Source: Actinospica acidithermotolerans (GTDB lineage: Bacteria > Actinomycetota > Actinomycetes > Streptomycetales > Catenulisporaceae). Taken from it: a stretch of DNA of 64,000 bases. Position 1 is the first letter of the stretch. Every line of letters begins with the position of its first letter. The DNA lies in assembly GCF_018139625.1 (NCBI RefSeq), contig NZ_JAGSOH010000013.1:27939-91938 (forward strand), written 5' to 3'. Positions 17,217 through 25,031 of this stretch are shown piece after piece. Made by a program: the position numbers and the translations under genes. Under the pieces are notes generated by a model. That model worked only from the letters and a program-made list of their open reading frames with translations. It searched no databases and was not told the DNA's origin.

Positions 17217-19175
17217 TCAGTCCTCGCCGGCCTGCGGCAGCTTGGACGCGATCAGGTCCATGACCGTCGAGTCGGCGAGCGTCGTGGTGTCGCCGACCGC
17301 GCGGTCCTCGGCGACGTCCTTGAGCAGGCGCCGCATGATCTTGCCGGAGCGCGTCTTCGGCAGTTCGGGCACGAACTGGATCTGCTTCGGCTTGGCGATC
17401 GGGCCGAGCGCCTTGGACACGTGCGCCTTGAGCTCGTCGTCCAGGCCCTCGCCCTCGGCGTGGCCGCCGCGCAGGATCACGAACGCCACGATCCGCTGGC
17501 CGGTGACCTCGTCCTTCGCGCCGACGACCGCCGCCTCAGCCACCTTCGGGTGCGAGACCAGCGCGGACTCGACCTCGGTGGTGGAGATGTTGTGACCGGA
17601 GACCAGCATGATGTCGTCCACCCGGCCGAGCAGCCAGAGGTCGCCGTCCTCGTCCTTCTTCGCGCCGTCGCCCGCGAAGTAGAAGCCCTGCTCGGCGAAG
17701 CGGGACCAGTAGGTGTCGCGGTAGCGCTGCGGGTCGCCCCAGATGCCGCGCAGCATCGAAGGCCACGGCTTGTCCAGCACCAGGAAGCCGCCGCCGCCGT
17801 TCGGCACGACGGTCCCGTCGTTCTCCACGACGTTCGCGGAGATGCCGGGCAGCGGGTTCATCGCGGAGCCGGGCTTGGTCGAGGTCACGCCGGGCAGCGG
17901 GGAGATCATGATCGCGCCGGTCTCGGTCTGCCACCAGGTGTCCACGATCGGGCAGCGGCCGCCGCCGATGTTCTCCCGGTACCACATCCAGGCCTCCGGG
18001 TTGATCGGCTCGCCGACCGAGCCGAGCACCCGCAGCGAGCTCAGGTCGAACTTCGCCGGGATCGAGTCGCCCCACTTCATGAACGTGCGGATGGCGGTCG
18101 GCGCGGTGTAGAGGATGGAGATCTTGTACTTCTGCACGTTCTCCCAGAACCGGCCCTGGTGCGGGGTGTCCGGGGTGCCTTCGTACAGGACCTGGGTGAC
18201 GCGGTTCGAGAGCGGCCCGTAGACGATGTACGAGTGGCCGGTGACCCAGCCGACGTCCGCGGTGCACCAGTACACGTCGGTGTCCGGCTTCAGGTCGAAC
18301 ACCGCGTTGTGCGTGTAGGAGACCTGCGTCAGGTACCCGCCGGTGGTGTGCAGGATGCCCTTGGGCTTACCGGTCGTGCCCGAGGTGTAGAGGATGAACA
18401 GCGGGTGCTCGGAGTCGAAGGCCTCCGGCGTGTGCTGGTCGGACTGCGCGTCCACCAGGTCGTGCCACCAGATGTCGCGGTCCGCGGTCCACGGCACCTC
18501 CTGCCCGGTGCGCCGGACCACGAGCACGTGCTGGATGGAGGCCGCTCCCTCGACGCCCGCGTCGGCGTTCGGCTTGAGGTTCGCGATCCCGCCGCGCCGG
18601 TTGTAGCCGTCGACGGTGATCAGCAGCTTCGCCTCGGCGTCGTCGATCCGGGCGCGCAGCGCGTCCGGGGCGAAGGCGGCGAAGACCACCGAGTGCGGCG
18701 CGCCGATCCGGGCGCAGGCCAGCATCGCGAAGACGGTCTCCGGGATCATCGGCATGTAGATCGCGACCCGGTCACCGGCCGTGATGCCCAGGGAGGTCAG
18801 TGCGTTCGCGGCCTTGGAGACCTCGCGCTGCAGCTCGGCGTACGTGATCGAGCGCGAGTCGCCCGGCTCGCCCTCGAAGTGGATCGCGACCTGCTCGCCG
18901 TGCCCGGCCTCCACGTGCCGGTCCACGCAGTTGTAGCTGACGTTCAGCTTCCCGCCGACGAACCACTTCGCGAAGGGTGCGTCGGACCAGTCGAGGGTCT
19001 GCGTCCACGGCTCGGCCCAGTCCAGGCGGTTGGCCTGTGCGTCCCAGAAGGCCAGCCGGTCGGCCTCGGCCGCGGCATAGGCTTCGGCGGTCACGTTGGC
19101 CGCGGCGGCGAGCTCCGCCGGCGGTGCGAACCGTCGCTCCTCGTGCAAAAGGTTTGACAGCGCTTCGTTGGACAC
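17217..19175 (-). CDS. acs: acetyl-CoA synthetase (AMP-forming)
   Basis: 652 residues from GTG 19175, with a GGAGAG ribosome-binding site about nine bases upstream. It has the ACAS N-terminal domain, the AMP-binding core [11 protein letters not shown], the WWQTETG motif and the [20 protein letters not shown] hinge. The C-terminal [11 protein letters not shown] contains the Lys that is the usual target of regulatory acetylation. It converts acetate, ATP and CoA to acetyl-CoA. An acetate transporter gene lies upstream on the same strand and a GNAT enzyme lies next door. A DasR-like palindrome precedes the gene. Confidence 0.97.
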   Translation of the reverse strand: MSNEALSNLLHEERRFAPPAELAAAANVTAEAYAAAEADRLAFWDAQANRLDWAEPWTQTLDWSDAPFAKWFVGGKLNVSYNCVDRHVEAGHGEQVAIHFEGEPGDSRSITYAELQREVSKAANALTSLGITAGDRVAIYMPMIPETVFAMLACARIGAPHSVVFAAFAPDALRARIDDAEAKLLITVDGYNRRGGIANLKPNADAGVEGAASIQHVLVVRRTGQEVPWTADRDIWWHDLVDAQSDQHTPEAFDSEHPLFILYTSGTTGKPKGILHTTGGYLTQVSYTHNAVFDLKPDTDVYWCTADVGWVTGHSYIVYGPLSNRVTQVLYEGTPDTPHQGRFWENVQKYKISILYTAPTAIRTFMKWGDSIPAKFDLSSLRVLGSVGEPINPEAWMWYRENIGGGRCPIVDTWWQTETGAIMISPLPGVTSTKPGSAMNPLPGISANVVENDGTVVPNGGGGFLVLDKPWPSMLRGIWGDPQRYRDTYWSRFAEQGFYFAGDGAKKDEDGDLWLLGRVDDIMLVSGHNISTTEVESALVSHPKVAEAAVVGAKDEVTGQRIVAFVILRGGHAEGEGLDDELKAHVSKALGPIAKPKQIQFVPELPKTRSGKIMRRLLKDVAEDRAVGDTTTLADSTVMDLIASKLPQAGED

Positions 19176-19295
19176 GCTCGAACTCTCCTTCAGGACCTCG
19201 GTGCGCCACCTACACGGTGTGAGGGGGCGGAAACCCTCTCAGGGCCCAAGCACAGCAGTCCGAAGGGGCTAATGCAAGGGTCTGCGCCGGAAATT

Positions 19296-19307
19296 TGGTC
19301 TAGACCA
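19296..19307. promoter_or_regulatory. DasR-type (GntR/HutC) operator upstream of acs
   Basis: TGGTCTAGACCA is a perfect 12-bp palindrome that equals the core of the DasR-responsive element (ACTGGTCTAGACCACT). It lies about 120 bases before the acs start, in the region between the satP terminator and acs where the acs promoter must be. Confidence 0.7.
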
Positions 19308-19316
19308 TATCAGCCG

Positions 19317-19344
19317 GCCGCGGCCCCGGGTTCGGGGCCGCGGC
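19317..19344 (-). terminator. hairpin between satP and acs
   Basis: Perfect 11-bp GC stem (19317-19327/19334-19344) with a 6-nt loop, 40 bases past the satP stop. It suggests that acs is mainly transcribed from its own promoter. A T-tract is not evident. Confidence 0.55.
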
Positions 19345-19383
19345 GCGGTTGGATCACGATCATCGATCACGGTGCCCGGCGGG

Positions 19384-20001
19384 TCACCGCTTCACGTTCA
19401 TCGGCAGCACTTCCCGCTTGTGTGTGAAGTTCACGACGTGCGCCGCCGCCGTGTACCAGGCGAGCAGCCCGGTCACCACGCCCAGCCAGCCGCCGACCTT
19501 CGTCAGGCCGGGGTCGTTGAGCGGGTTGTACAGGCCCTTGGCCTGCCACTGGCCGAACGCGAGGAACAGGAAGGTGAGCGTCAGGAAGAACAGCACGGCG
19601 AGCAGAGCGTGGGTGGTCCGCAGTGCGGCCAGGGTGAAGATCGCGGTAACGATCGCCCAGCCGAGGAAGAACCAGCCCACCGCGTTGCTCGTGCCTCCTG
19701 CACCGGCCCCGACGTAGTGTGTGAACCAGTACCAGATGATCAGCCAGAACGCGCCGTACGTGGTGAACGCCGTCGAGCCAAGCGTGTTGCCGCGACGGAA
19801 CTCCCACATGCCGGCGAGCAACTGCGCGCCGCCGCCGTAGAAGAGCGCCAGCGACAGCACGAGGGACGCGCCCTCCGCCACCTTGAACACGCCGGCGTTC
19901 ACGAAGGAGAGCATGAGCGTGGTGAAGCCGAAGCCGAGCAGCCCCAGCGGCGCCGGGTCGGCGACGGTGGTGCCGGGCGTATCGGGGGTGTTGAGTGTCA
20001 T
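19384..20001 (-). CDS. acetate uptake transporter (GPR1/FUN34/SatP family)
   Basis: 205 residues with six hydrophobic helices. The family signature is present as ADPAPLGLLGFGFTT with the NAG that follows; the central GGGAQLLAGMWEFRRGN and YGAFWL blocks are also typical. It should import acetate or succinate with protons. ATG 20001 is used; a TACGAT box lies 20-25 bases upstream. It is located between the LytTR response regulator gene and acs, all on the minus strand, which suggests a joint role in acetate use. Confidence 0.92.
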   Translation of the reverse strand: MTLNTPDTPGTTVADPAPLGLLGFGFTTLMLSFVNAGVFKVAEGASLVLSLALFYGGGAQLLAGMWEFRRGNTLGSTAFTTYGAFWLIIWYWFTHYVGAGAGGTSNAVGWFFLGWAIVTAIFTLAALRTTHALLAVLFFLTLTFLFLAFGQWQAKGLYNPLNDPGLTKVGGWLGVVTGLLAWYTAAAHVVNFTHKREVLPMNVKR

Positions 20002-20129
20002 GATGCGGCCGAGATCCCTTCTCCATCGTAGGGTTCTGACCGAGCTGTGCCCACTCGTCGTATTCGTGCAGATGATCCTTGGTACCTGTGCGCCTAGCGG
20101 TCATCGGAGCGCGCCGAACGGCAGTTGCG

Positions 20130-20879
20130 TCAACCGCGCTGACCAGGCAGGTTTACCAGGCGTTCACGCAGTTCACGGGCGTGTCGGCGGCTGACCGCGA
20201 GCACTTTCCCGCCGACGGTGACGGTGGTGTGCCCGGCGTCCCAGCGCACCTCGGAGATGTGGCCGAGGGCGACCAGGTAGGAGCGGTGGATCCGGGCGAA
20301 ACCGTGCTCGGTCCAACGCTCCTCGAGCGTGGCCAACGAGATGCGCACCAGGTGGGAGCCGTTGGCCGTGTGCAGCCTGGCGTAGTCGCCGTGCGCCTCC
20401 ACATAGCGGATCTGGGAGCGCAGCAGGAAGCGCGTGACGCCGGCGAGCTCCACCGGCACGACCTCGTCCTCCGGCGCGCTGCCGCCCTTGGCCCGCGCGG
20501 TGCGCCGCTCCTCGACCCGGCGCACGGCCTCGGCGAGCCGGTCCTGGCGCACCGGCTTGAGCACGTAGTCCACGGCGTGCAGGTCGAAGGCGTTGACCGC
20601 GAAATCCTCGTGCGCGGTGACGAACACGACATGCGGGCTGTCCTTGCGCCGGGCCAGCGTTCCGGCCAGGTCGAGACCGGTGACCCCGGGCATCCGGATG
20701 TCAAGGAAGACGGCGTCGATGCGGCCCGGCTCGGAGAGCGCGCGCAGCGCCTCGGCCGCGCCGTTCGCCGTGCGGATGTTTGAGATCCGGGAGTCGGCTC
20801 CGAGCAGGTAAGCCAGCTCCTCCAGGGCCGGCTTCTCGTCGTCCACCGCCAGCACGGACAATCCGTCCTGCTCAGCCAC
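20130..20879 (-). CDS. LytTR-family response regulator
   Basis: 249 residues from GTG 20879. The receiver domain has AVDDE, phospho-acceptor D60 in VFLDIRMPG, the T in VFVTAHED and the K in VLKPVRQDRL. The C-terminal LytTR DNA-binding domain has IRYVEAHGDYARLHT and GFARIHRSYLVAL. It follows the histidine kinase gene by 40 bases. LytTR regulators paired with LytS-type kinases control pyruvate or other carboxylate transport in enterobacteria (BtsSR, YpdAB). Here the transporter gene 128 bases downstream is a likely target. Confidence 0.93.
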   Translation of the reverse strand: MAEQDGLSVLAVDDEKPALEELAYLLGADSRISNIRTANGAAEALRALSEPGRIDAVFLDIRMPGVTGLDLAGTLARRKDSPHVVFVTAHEDFAVNAFDLHAVDYVLKPVRQDRLAEAVRRVEERRTARAKGGSAPEDEVVPVELAGVTRFLLRSQIRYVEAHGDYARLHTANGSHLVRISLATLEERWTEHGFARIHRSYLVALGHISEVRWDAGHTTVTVGGKVLAVSRRHARELRERLVNLPGQRG

Positions 20880-20919
20880 CGTGCCGCTCCTCGATCACTC
20901 GGTCCCGTCTGCGCCTTCG

Positions 20920-22086
20920 CTACCGCGGAATGCGGACCGTGACGCTGGTCCCGGTCTCCGGGGACGAGGCGAGCTCCAGGCCGTACCCGGCGCCGAAGGC
21001 CGCGCGCAGCCGCTCGTTGATGTTGGACAGCGCGTGCGCCTCGTTGGATCCGGTCCCGTCCAGGGAGCTGTGGATCGTCTCCTCGTCCATGCCCACGCCG
21101 TCGTCGCGGATGACGATGGCGTAGTGCTCGTCGATCCCGCCGGCGCCGCGGCACTCCGCGGTGATCGTCACGGTACCCTGCCCGCCACGCCCGCGCAGCC
21201 CGTGCCTGACCGCATTCTCCACGAGCGGCTGCAGGCACAGGAAGGGGATTTCCACGGCGAGGATCTCCGGAGCGACCCGGACGGCGAGTTCGAGCTGGTC
21301 GCCGAACCGGGCCTGCTCGAGCTCGAAGTAGCAGTCGATGCAGCGCAGCTCCTCGGCGACGGTCGTCATCGAGCCGCCGCGGCGGAACGAGTAGCGGGTG
21401 AAGTCCGCGAACTCCAGCAGCAGATCGCGCGCGCGGCCGGGATCGGTGCGCACGAACGAGGCGATGGCCGTGAGCGAGTTGTAGATGAAGTGCGGGGAGA
21501 TCTGCGCCCGCAGGGCCTTGATCTCGGCCTCCATCGCCCGGGCCCTCGACAGATCGAGCTGCGCGAGTTCGAGCTGCGAGGAGACCCAGCGCGCGACCTC
21601 GCAGACGGCCCTGGTCAGCGCGACGGAGGCGGCGGTGTTGTACGCGGCGAGTGTGCCGACGGTCTCGCCCTCGACGACGAGCGGCGCGATCACCGCGTCG
21701 CGCACGGTGCAGTCCTCGCTGCCGCACTCGATCCAGTCGAGGAGTTTGACCCTGCCGGTCGCGATGACCTCCTTCGCATGCGTGAAGGCGTCGATCTCGT
21801 GCCGGTGCCCGCTGCCCTCCCAGGCGAGCAACTCGTTCGTATCGGTGATCGCGACGGCGGTGGTGTCGAGGAGGCGGCGCAGATGGCGGGCCGCCTTGCG
21901 GGCCGAATCGGCGGACAGGCCCTCGCGCAGGGCCGGGGCGGCGAGCGAGACGGTGTGCATCGCCTCGTAGGCCGCGCGCTCGGTCGCCGTGCCGTAGACG
22001 TGGTGGCGCCGCGCCGCGCGCATGGCGGCGCCCACCGGAATGGCCAGGACTCCGGCTACGGCGATGGACGTGGTCACTGAGTCCAC
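20920..22086 (-). CDS. LytS-type sensor histidine kinase with GAF domain
   Basis: 388 residues from GTG 22086, which has TACCGT seven bases upstream. One N-terminal membrane helix (about 5-25) is followed by a GAF-like sensor domain (about 45-175, with TAVAITDTNELLAWEGSG) and a His_kinase module: ISPHFIYNSLTAIASF with the phospho-acceptor His, PLVENAVRHGL as N box and DDGVGMD as G1 box. The GAF domain has three Cys (in WIECGSEDC and the following strands) that could bind a cluster or ligand. It is divergent from the Fic-like gene. Confidence 0.9.
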   Translation of the reverse strand: MDSVTTSIAVAGVLAIPVGAAMRAARRHHVYGTATERAAYEAMHTVSLAAPALREGLSADSARKAARHLRRLLDTTAVAITDTNELLAWEGSGHRHEIDAFTHAKEVIATGRVKLLDWIECGSEDCTVRDAVIAPLVVEGETVGTLAAYNTAASVALTRAVCEVARWVSSQLELAQLDLSRARAMEAEIKALRAQISPHFIYNSLTAIASFVRTDPGRARDLLLEFADFTRYSFRRGGSMTTVAEELRCIDCYFELEQARFGDQLELAVRVAPEILAVEIPFLCLQPLVENAVRHGLRGRGGQGTVTITAECRGAGGIDEHYAIVIRDDGVGMDEETIHSSLDGTGSNEAHALSNINERLRAAFGAGYGLELASSPETGTSVTVRIPR

Positions 22087-22093
22087 ATCTGTG

Positions 22094-22099
22094 ACGGTA
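22094..22099 (-). promoter_or_regulatory. -10 box, leaderless start of the LytS-type kinase
   Basis: TACCGT on the minus strand ends seven bases before the GTG at 22086. Confidence 0.45.
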
Positions 22100-22176
22100 C
22101 GGCAGTCCGTTCTCCGGCGGAAGACGGGGTCCCTCGAATCGCCGACCCGTCCGCCAGGCCGGCGCCCAGCCGCCGT

Positions 22177-22182
22177 TACGAT
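22177..22182 (+). promoter_or_regulatory. -10 box, leaderless start of the Fic-like gene
   Basis: TACGAT ends six bases before the ATG at 22189. Confidence 0.5.
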
Positions 22183-22188
22183 CGCCCC

Positions 22189-23013
22189 ATGAGCCAACAG
22201 CTGCAAGCCGACCCCCTCGCCGCCGTCGCCGAGCTTCCCGGCGTCGCCCAGGCTGTGGACAGCGCCAGGACCGCCGTGGACCGGCTGCGCGGTCACAAGG
22301 TGCTGCGAAGCCGCAGCGCGCAGGTGACGGCCGAGTCGGCGCTGCGCGGCGCCCGGGCGTCGGCAGCGCTGGCCGGCGCGGACTGGCCGCTGGAGGAGCT
22401 GCGCCGGCGCACCGACCTGGGCGACGAGGAGGGCTCGGCCGTCGTCCGCGGCGCGCTGCGCATCTCCGGCGAGCTGTCCGAGCTGCTGCCGATCCTCCGT
22501 CAGGCGCCGGCCCAGGCGCTGACCCGGATGCACCTGCTGGCCGCCGCGGGCGCCGCCGACGCCGACCGGATCGGCCGTCCCCGGCTGCCCGGCGAGTCGG
22601 TCGAGGTCGAGCCCGGAAGGCTTGCCGAGAAGGTGGACGCCGAGCAGGCGGCCGCCCGGCTGAGCGCGCTCACCGGCGTGCTGGCCGCACCGAGCAAGGC
22701 GCCCGCGTTGGTCGTCGCGGCGATCGCACACGCCGAGCTGCTGGCCACCACGCCCTTCGGCTGGGGCGACGGGCTCGTCGCGCGCGCCGTCTTCCGCCTG
22801 CTGCTGGTCGACCGCGGTCTCGACCCGAACTCGCTGGCCGCCCCAGAGGTCGGATTAGTCGAGCTCGGCAACGACGCGTACCGCACCGCTCTGGCCTCGT
22901 ACGCGCAGGGCACGGCGGCCGGAATCGCGGCCTGGATCGCGCACTGCAGCGAGGCCCTCGTCCTCGGCGCGCAGGACTCGCTCGCGGTGTGCGAAGCGCT
23001 GGTACGCGGCTGA
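22189..23013 (+). CDS. Fic-fold-like protein with degenerate active site (SCO3559-type)
   Basis: 274 mostly helical residues. The C-terminal half has the segment AIAHAELLATTPFGWGDGLVARAVFRLLL, which aligns with the Fic core HPFxxGNGRxxR. The catalytic His is Thr, Asn of GNG is Asp and the following Arg is Leu; the last Arg is kept. The N-terminal half has LRRRTDLGDEEGSAVVRGALR. Streptomycete orthologues at this locus are often labelled oxidoreductase without support. I infer a catalytically dead or altered Fic domain. The ATG is supported by the TACGAT box. It is divergent from the LytS-type kinase and upstream of a structured intergenic RNA. Confidence 0.7.
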   Translation: MSQQLQADPLAAVAELPGVAQAVDSARTAVDRLRGHKVLRSRSAQVTAESALRGARASAALAGADWPLEELRRRTDLGDEEGSAVVRGALRISGELSELLPILRQAPAQALTRMHLLAAAGAADADRIGRPRLPGESVEVEPGRLAEKVDAEQAAARLSALTGVLAAPSKAPALVVAAIAHAELLATTPFGWGDGLVARAVFRLLLVDRGLDPNSLAAPEVGLVELGNDAYRTALASYAQGTAAGIAAWIAHCSEALVLGAQDSLAVCEALVRG

Positions 23014-23026
23014 CCTGCGGGTTTGA

Positions 23027-23032
23027 TAGGGT
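23027..23032 (+). promoter_or_regulatory. candidate -10 box for the intergenic RNA
   Basis: TAGGGT directly upstream of the first stem of the structured region; no good -35 seen. Confidence 0.3.
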
Positions 23033-23036
23033 TTGT

Positions 23037-23374
23037 CCGCCATTCGGGTGAAGATCTCGGTGCAAGGGCGGCGCCCGGCTTTCCAAGATGGCGGTTCGGG
23101 CCTAGAAAGGAAGTACGGCCCGCGAGACCGATTCCAGTGGATACCAGGGATATCCAGAGACTAAGGAGTAGGAGTCGACCGGCCCCACGGACCGAAAGAC
23201 GGAAATTCGGGAACCCACGCGCGACCGACCCTCGTCAGGGCCCGCCGCCGGACCACCGAGACCCGGGCGGAGCGAGACCGGGTGGTGGCCTGGAACAGGC
23301 GAAAGAAACGGTGCACGCTGCTAACCCGGATTCCCGCTCCCGACGGCACTTCGGGCGCAGCCCGAGGTGCCGTC
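23037..23374 (+). ncRNA. structured intergenic RNA, candidate 6S-like (scr3559-type)
   Basis: The ~570-base gap between the Fic-like and HAD genes has no coding signal but dense secondary structure. CCGCCAT (23037-23043) can pair with ATGGCGG (23088-23094), CGGGCC (23097-23102) with GGCCCG (23117-23122), and TGGATA with TATCCA near 23137-23153. The stretch ends in a 14-bp terminator hairpin. In Streptomyces coelicolor the equivalent gap (SCO3558/SCO3559) encodes the 6S-like RNA scr3559, as I recall; the identification rests on position and structure, not on sequence comparison. 6S RNA binds RNA polymerase holoenzyme. Confidence 0.5.
23342..23374 (+). terminator. terminator of the intergenic RNA
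   Basis: 14-bp stem with one G-T pair (23342-23355/23361-23374), 5-nt loop, followed by ACCTTTG. Confidence 0.65.
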
Positions 23375-23421
23375 ACCTTTGCGCTGCGGAACCGTTCCGA
23401 GCTCCGAGCTGCCGTCAGCTG

Positions 23422-23590
23422 CTAGGCCGTGTCTTCAAACTTGCGTCGGATCAGGCCGCGGCGTCTGACGCGTGCGCTCGCAAGGCGCAGGGGCGGGCGC
23501 ATACTCGGTCGTCTGCAACCGCCCCTGCAACGCCGCGAGCGTGCGTGGCAGGCGTCGCGGACCCGGCGATAGTTTGAAGACACGGCCTAG
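23422..23590. mobile_element. 169-bp foldback MITE with CTAG target duplication
   Basis: Perfect 20-bp inverted repeats (23422-23441/23571-23590) bound this element. The outer CTAG on each side fits a 4-bp target duplication and leaves 16-bp terminal inverted repeats GCCGTGTCTTCAAACT. The interior also folds on itself (for example CAGGGGCGG with CCGCCCCTG, CGCTCGC with GCGAGCG), so the whole element can form one long hairpin. It has no ORF. CTAG duplications are typical of IS5-group elements, which suggests a non-autonomous derivative. The right end supplies the stop codon of the HAD gene. Confidence 0.8.
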
Positions 23591-24387
23591 GCGTCGCCCG
23601 ACTTCTTCCGGCGCGCGTACCAGACGATGCCCGCTGCGGCGGCCGTTCCGACGCCGACCGCGGTGGCCGCGAGGACCGGCTTCGGCGGCAGTTGGATGTT
23701 GGCCATCTTCGCTCGCAGCGACACCGGGTTGGTGAACACCAGCACCGGCCACTCGCGGGTGCCGGCCTCCTTGCGCAGCGCCCGGTCCGGGTTCACCGCG
23801 TAGGCGTGGCCGACGGCCTCGAGCATCGGCAGGTCCGTCGCCGAGTCGCTGTACGCGTAGCTCTCGCCCAGGTCGTAGCCTTCGGCCTCGGCGAGCTCCT
23901 TGATCGCCGCGGCCTTGTTCTCGGCGTACGCGTAGAAGGCGATCTCACCCGTGTAGCGGCCTTCCTCCTCGACCATCCGAGTGGCGATCACCCGATCGGC
24001 GCCGACCATCTCGCCGATCGGCTCGACCACCTCGGCGCCGGAGGAGGACACGATGATCACGTCCCGGCCCGCCTGCTTGTGCTGGGCGATCAGATCGGCC
24101 GCCTCCTGGTAGATCAGCGGGTCGATCAGGTCGTGCAGGGTCTCGGCGACGATCTCGCGCACCTGCCCGACGTCCCAGCCGGTGCACATGTCGGACAGAT
24201 ACTGCCGCATGCGCTCCATCTGGTCGTGGTCCGCGCCGCCGGCCAGGTAGACGAACTGGGCGTAGGCGGTCTTGAGCACCGCCCGCCGGTTGATCAGGCC
24301 GCCCTGGTAGAAGGAGCGGCCGAAGGCCAGGGTCGAGGACTTCGCGATGATGGTCTTGTCGAGGTCGAAGAACGCCGCCGTGCGCAT
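23587..24387 (-). CDS. HAD-IB phosphatase (SCO3558-type)
   Basis: 266 residues from ATG 24387, chosen because a TATGCT box lies six bases upstream and the protein then starts just before HAD motif I (FFDLDKT). Motif II is in VSSSGAEVVEPIG, motif III/IV in AYSDSATDLPMLEAVG. This is the HAD-IB family of phosphoserine-phosphatase-like enzymes with a helical cap (YQEAADLIAQH). A C-terminal membrane helix (about 238-258) is followed by RRKKSGDA. The streptomycete orthologue is annotated as morphological-differentiation-associated. The stop codon TAG lies in the end of the adjacent MITE, so the native C-terminus may have differed. Confidence 0.9.
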   Translation of the reverse strand: MRTAAFFDLDKTIIAKSSTLAFGRSFYQGGLINRRAVLKTAYAQFVYLAGGADHDQMERMRQYLSDMCTGWDVGQVREIVAETLHDLIDPLIYQEAADLIAQHKQAGRDVIIVSSSGAEVVEPIGEMVGADRVIATRMVEEEGRYTGEIAFYAYAENKAAAIKELAEAEGYDLGESYAYSDSATDLPMLEAVGHAYAVNPDRALRKEAGTREWPVLVFTNPVSLRAKMANIQLPPKPVLAATAVGVGTAAAAGIVWYARRKKSGDA

Positions 24388-24393
24388 GAGGGA

Positions 24394-24399
24394 AGCATA
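24394..24399 (-). promoter_or_regulatory. -10 box, leaderless start of the HAD gene
   Basis: TATGCT on the minus strand ends six bases before the ATG at 24387. Confidence 0.5.
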
Positions 24400-24507
24400 C
24401 GTGCTCGGCCGCTCGGCCGGATCGGCGCACACCCCCCGCGACGCCGTCGCCGCGCCCCGGGAGTGGTTCGGTCGCCACGCCGCTACGCTGGGCGTTTGCG
24501 CAGGTCA

Positions 24508-24513
24508 TTGACG
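24508..24513 (+). promoter_or_regulatory. candidate -35 (TTGACG) of the ssd leader
   Basis: TTGACG is a good -35; TAGCCG 19 bases further (24533-24538) is a weak -10. A promoter here would start a short leader ending at the terminator at 24649-24683. Confidence 0.3.
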
Positions 24514-24578
24514 CATACTCAGCCGTTCAGAGTAGCCGGGGGCGCGCCAGTTTGCCTTTAGCGCGCTTCGGGTACACC

Positions 24579-24650
24579 ATGGAAGTCACGGATCGTTCGC
24601 GACCGTGCAGCCTTGGCCCGGCTCCTCCCCCCCGAGCCGCGCCAGGGTGA
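24579..24650 (+). CDS. possible 23-codon leader peptide before a terminator
   Basis: ATG 24579 to TGA 24648 encodes a Pro-rich peptide that ends APPPRAAPG; the stop codon overlaps the first base of a strong intrinsic terminator. No ribosome-binding site is evident. The arrangement resembles an attenuator but no family is recognised and coding is unproven. Confidence 0.2.
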   Translation: MEVTDRSRPCSLGPAPPPRAAPG

Positions 24651-24683
24651 CGACCCCCGCTCTCCCCCCCGGCGGGGGTCGTC
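24649..24683 (+). terminator. intrinsic terminator upstream of ssd
   Basis: 12-bp perfect stem (24649-24660/24672-24683), 11-nt C-rich loop, followed by CTTTTCC. It sits about 350 bases before the ssd start on the same strand, with no complete known gene before it. Confidence 0.7.
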
Positions 24684-24738
24684 CTTTTCCCCGGCCGACC
24701 CAGCACCCCGAGTACTCCTCCGGTGCAGGCGGCCGTTC

Positions 24739-24830
24739 TGTTTTTCACCCTTCGGCTTCGGCTGTTTTCACCCCTCAGCTTCGGCTGTTTTCACCCCTCA
24801 GCTTCGGCTGGTTTCACCCTCAGCTTCGGC
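24739..24830 (+). repeat. four tandem copies of a 22-24-bp unit
   Basis: Unit TGTTTTCACCCCTCAGCTTC plus GGC: copies at 24739-24762 (diverged), 24763-24785, 24786-24808 (identical to each other) and 24809-24830 (one base shorter). Non-coding, upstream of ssd. I see no gene in 24684-25031. Confidence 0.9.
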
Positions 24831-25031
24831 GTTCGATGACGGGAAGATTTGGCCCATCGGCGGGCTCAGGGGCGCCTTCATCCCGCGTGTTCTTGCGGCT
24901 ATCCACAGGCTGAGGACGGCCTTGTCCACAGATTCCGCAGGTGGGCTGGCCCTCCTTGATCCCGGTGACCGATGGTGATCCCACGGATGCACGACGCGTC
25001 CGTCCCGCCGTCGAACAAGGGAATAGACACC

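Noticed and set aside
16044..19157. A 1037-codon open frame on the plus strand over eis and acs
   Set aside because: Shadow frame; composition is dominated by Arg, Pro and Ala, and it covers two clear genes in other frames.
23014..23374. RNase P RNA or cobalamin/c-di-AMP riboswitch
   Set aside because: The conserved sequence blocks of these RNAs are not present.
23023..23577. A 184-codon plus-strand frame through the intergenic RNA and MITE
   Set aside because: It crosses a terminator hairpin and the inverted-repeat element and has no protein-like composition.
24739..24830. CRISPR-like repeats upstream of ssd
   Set aside because: The units are directly adjacent with no spacers; it is a simple tandem repeat.
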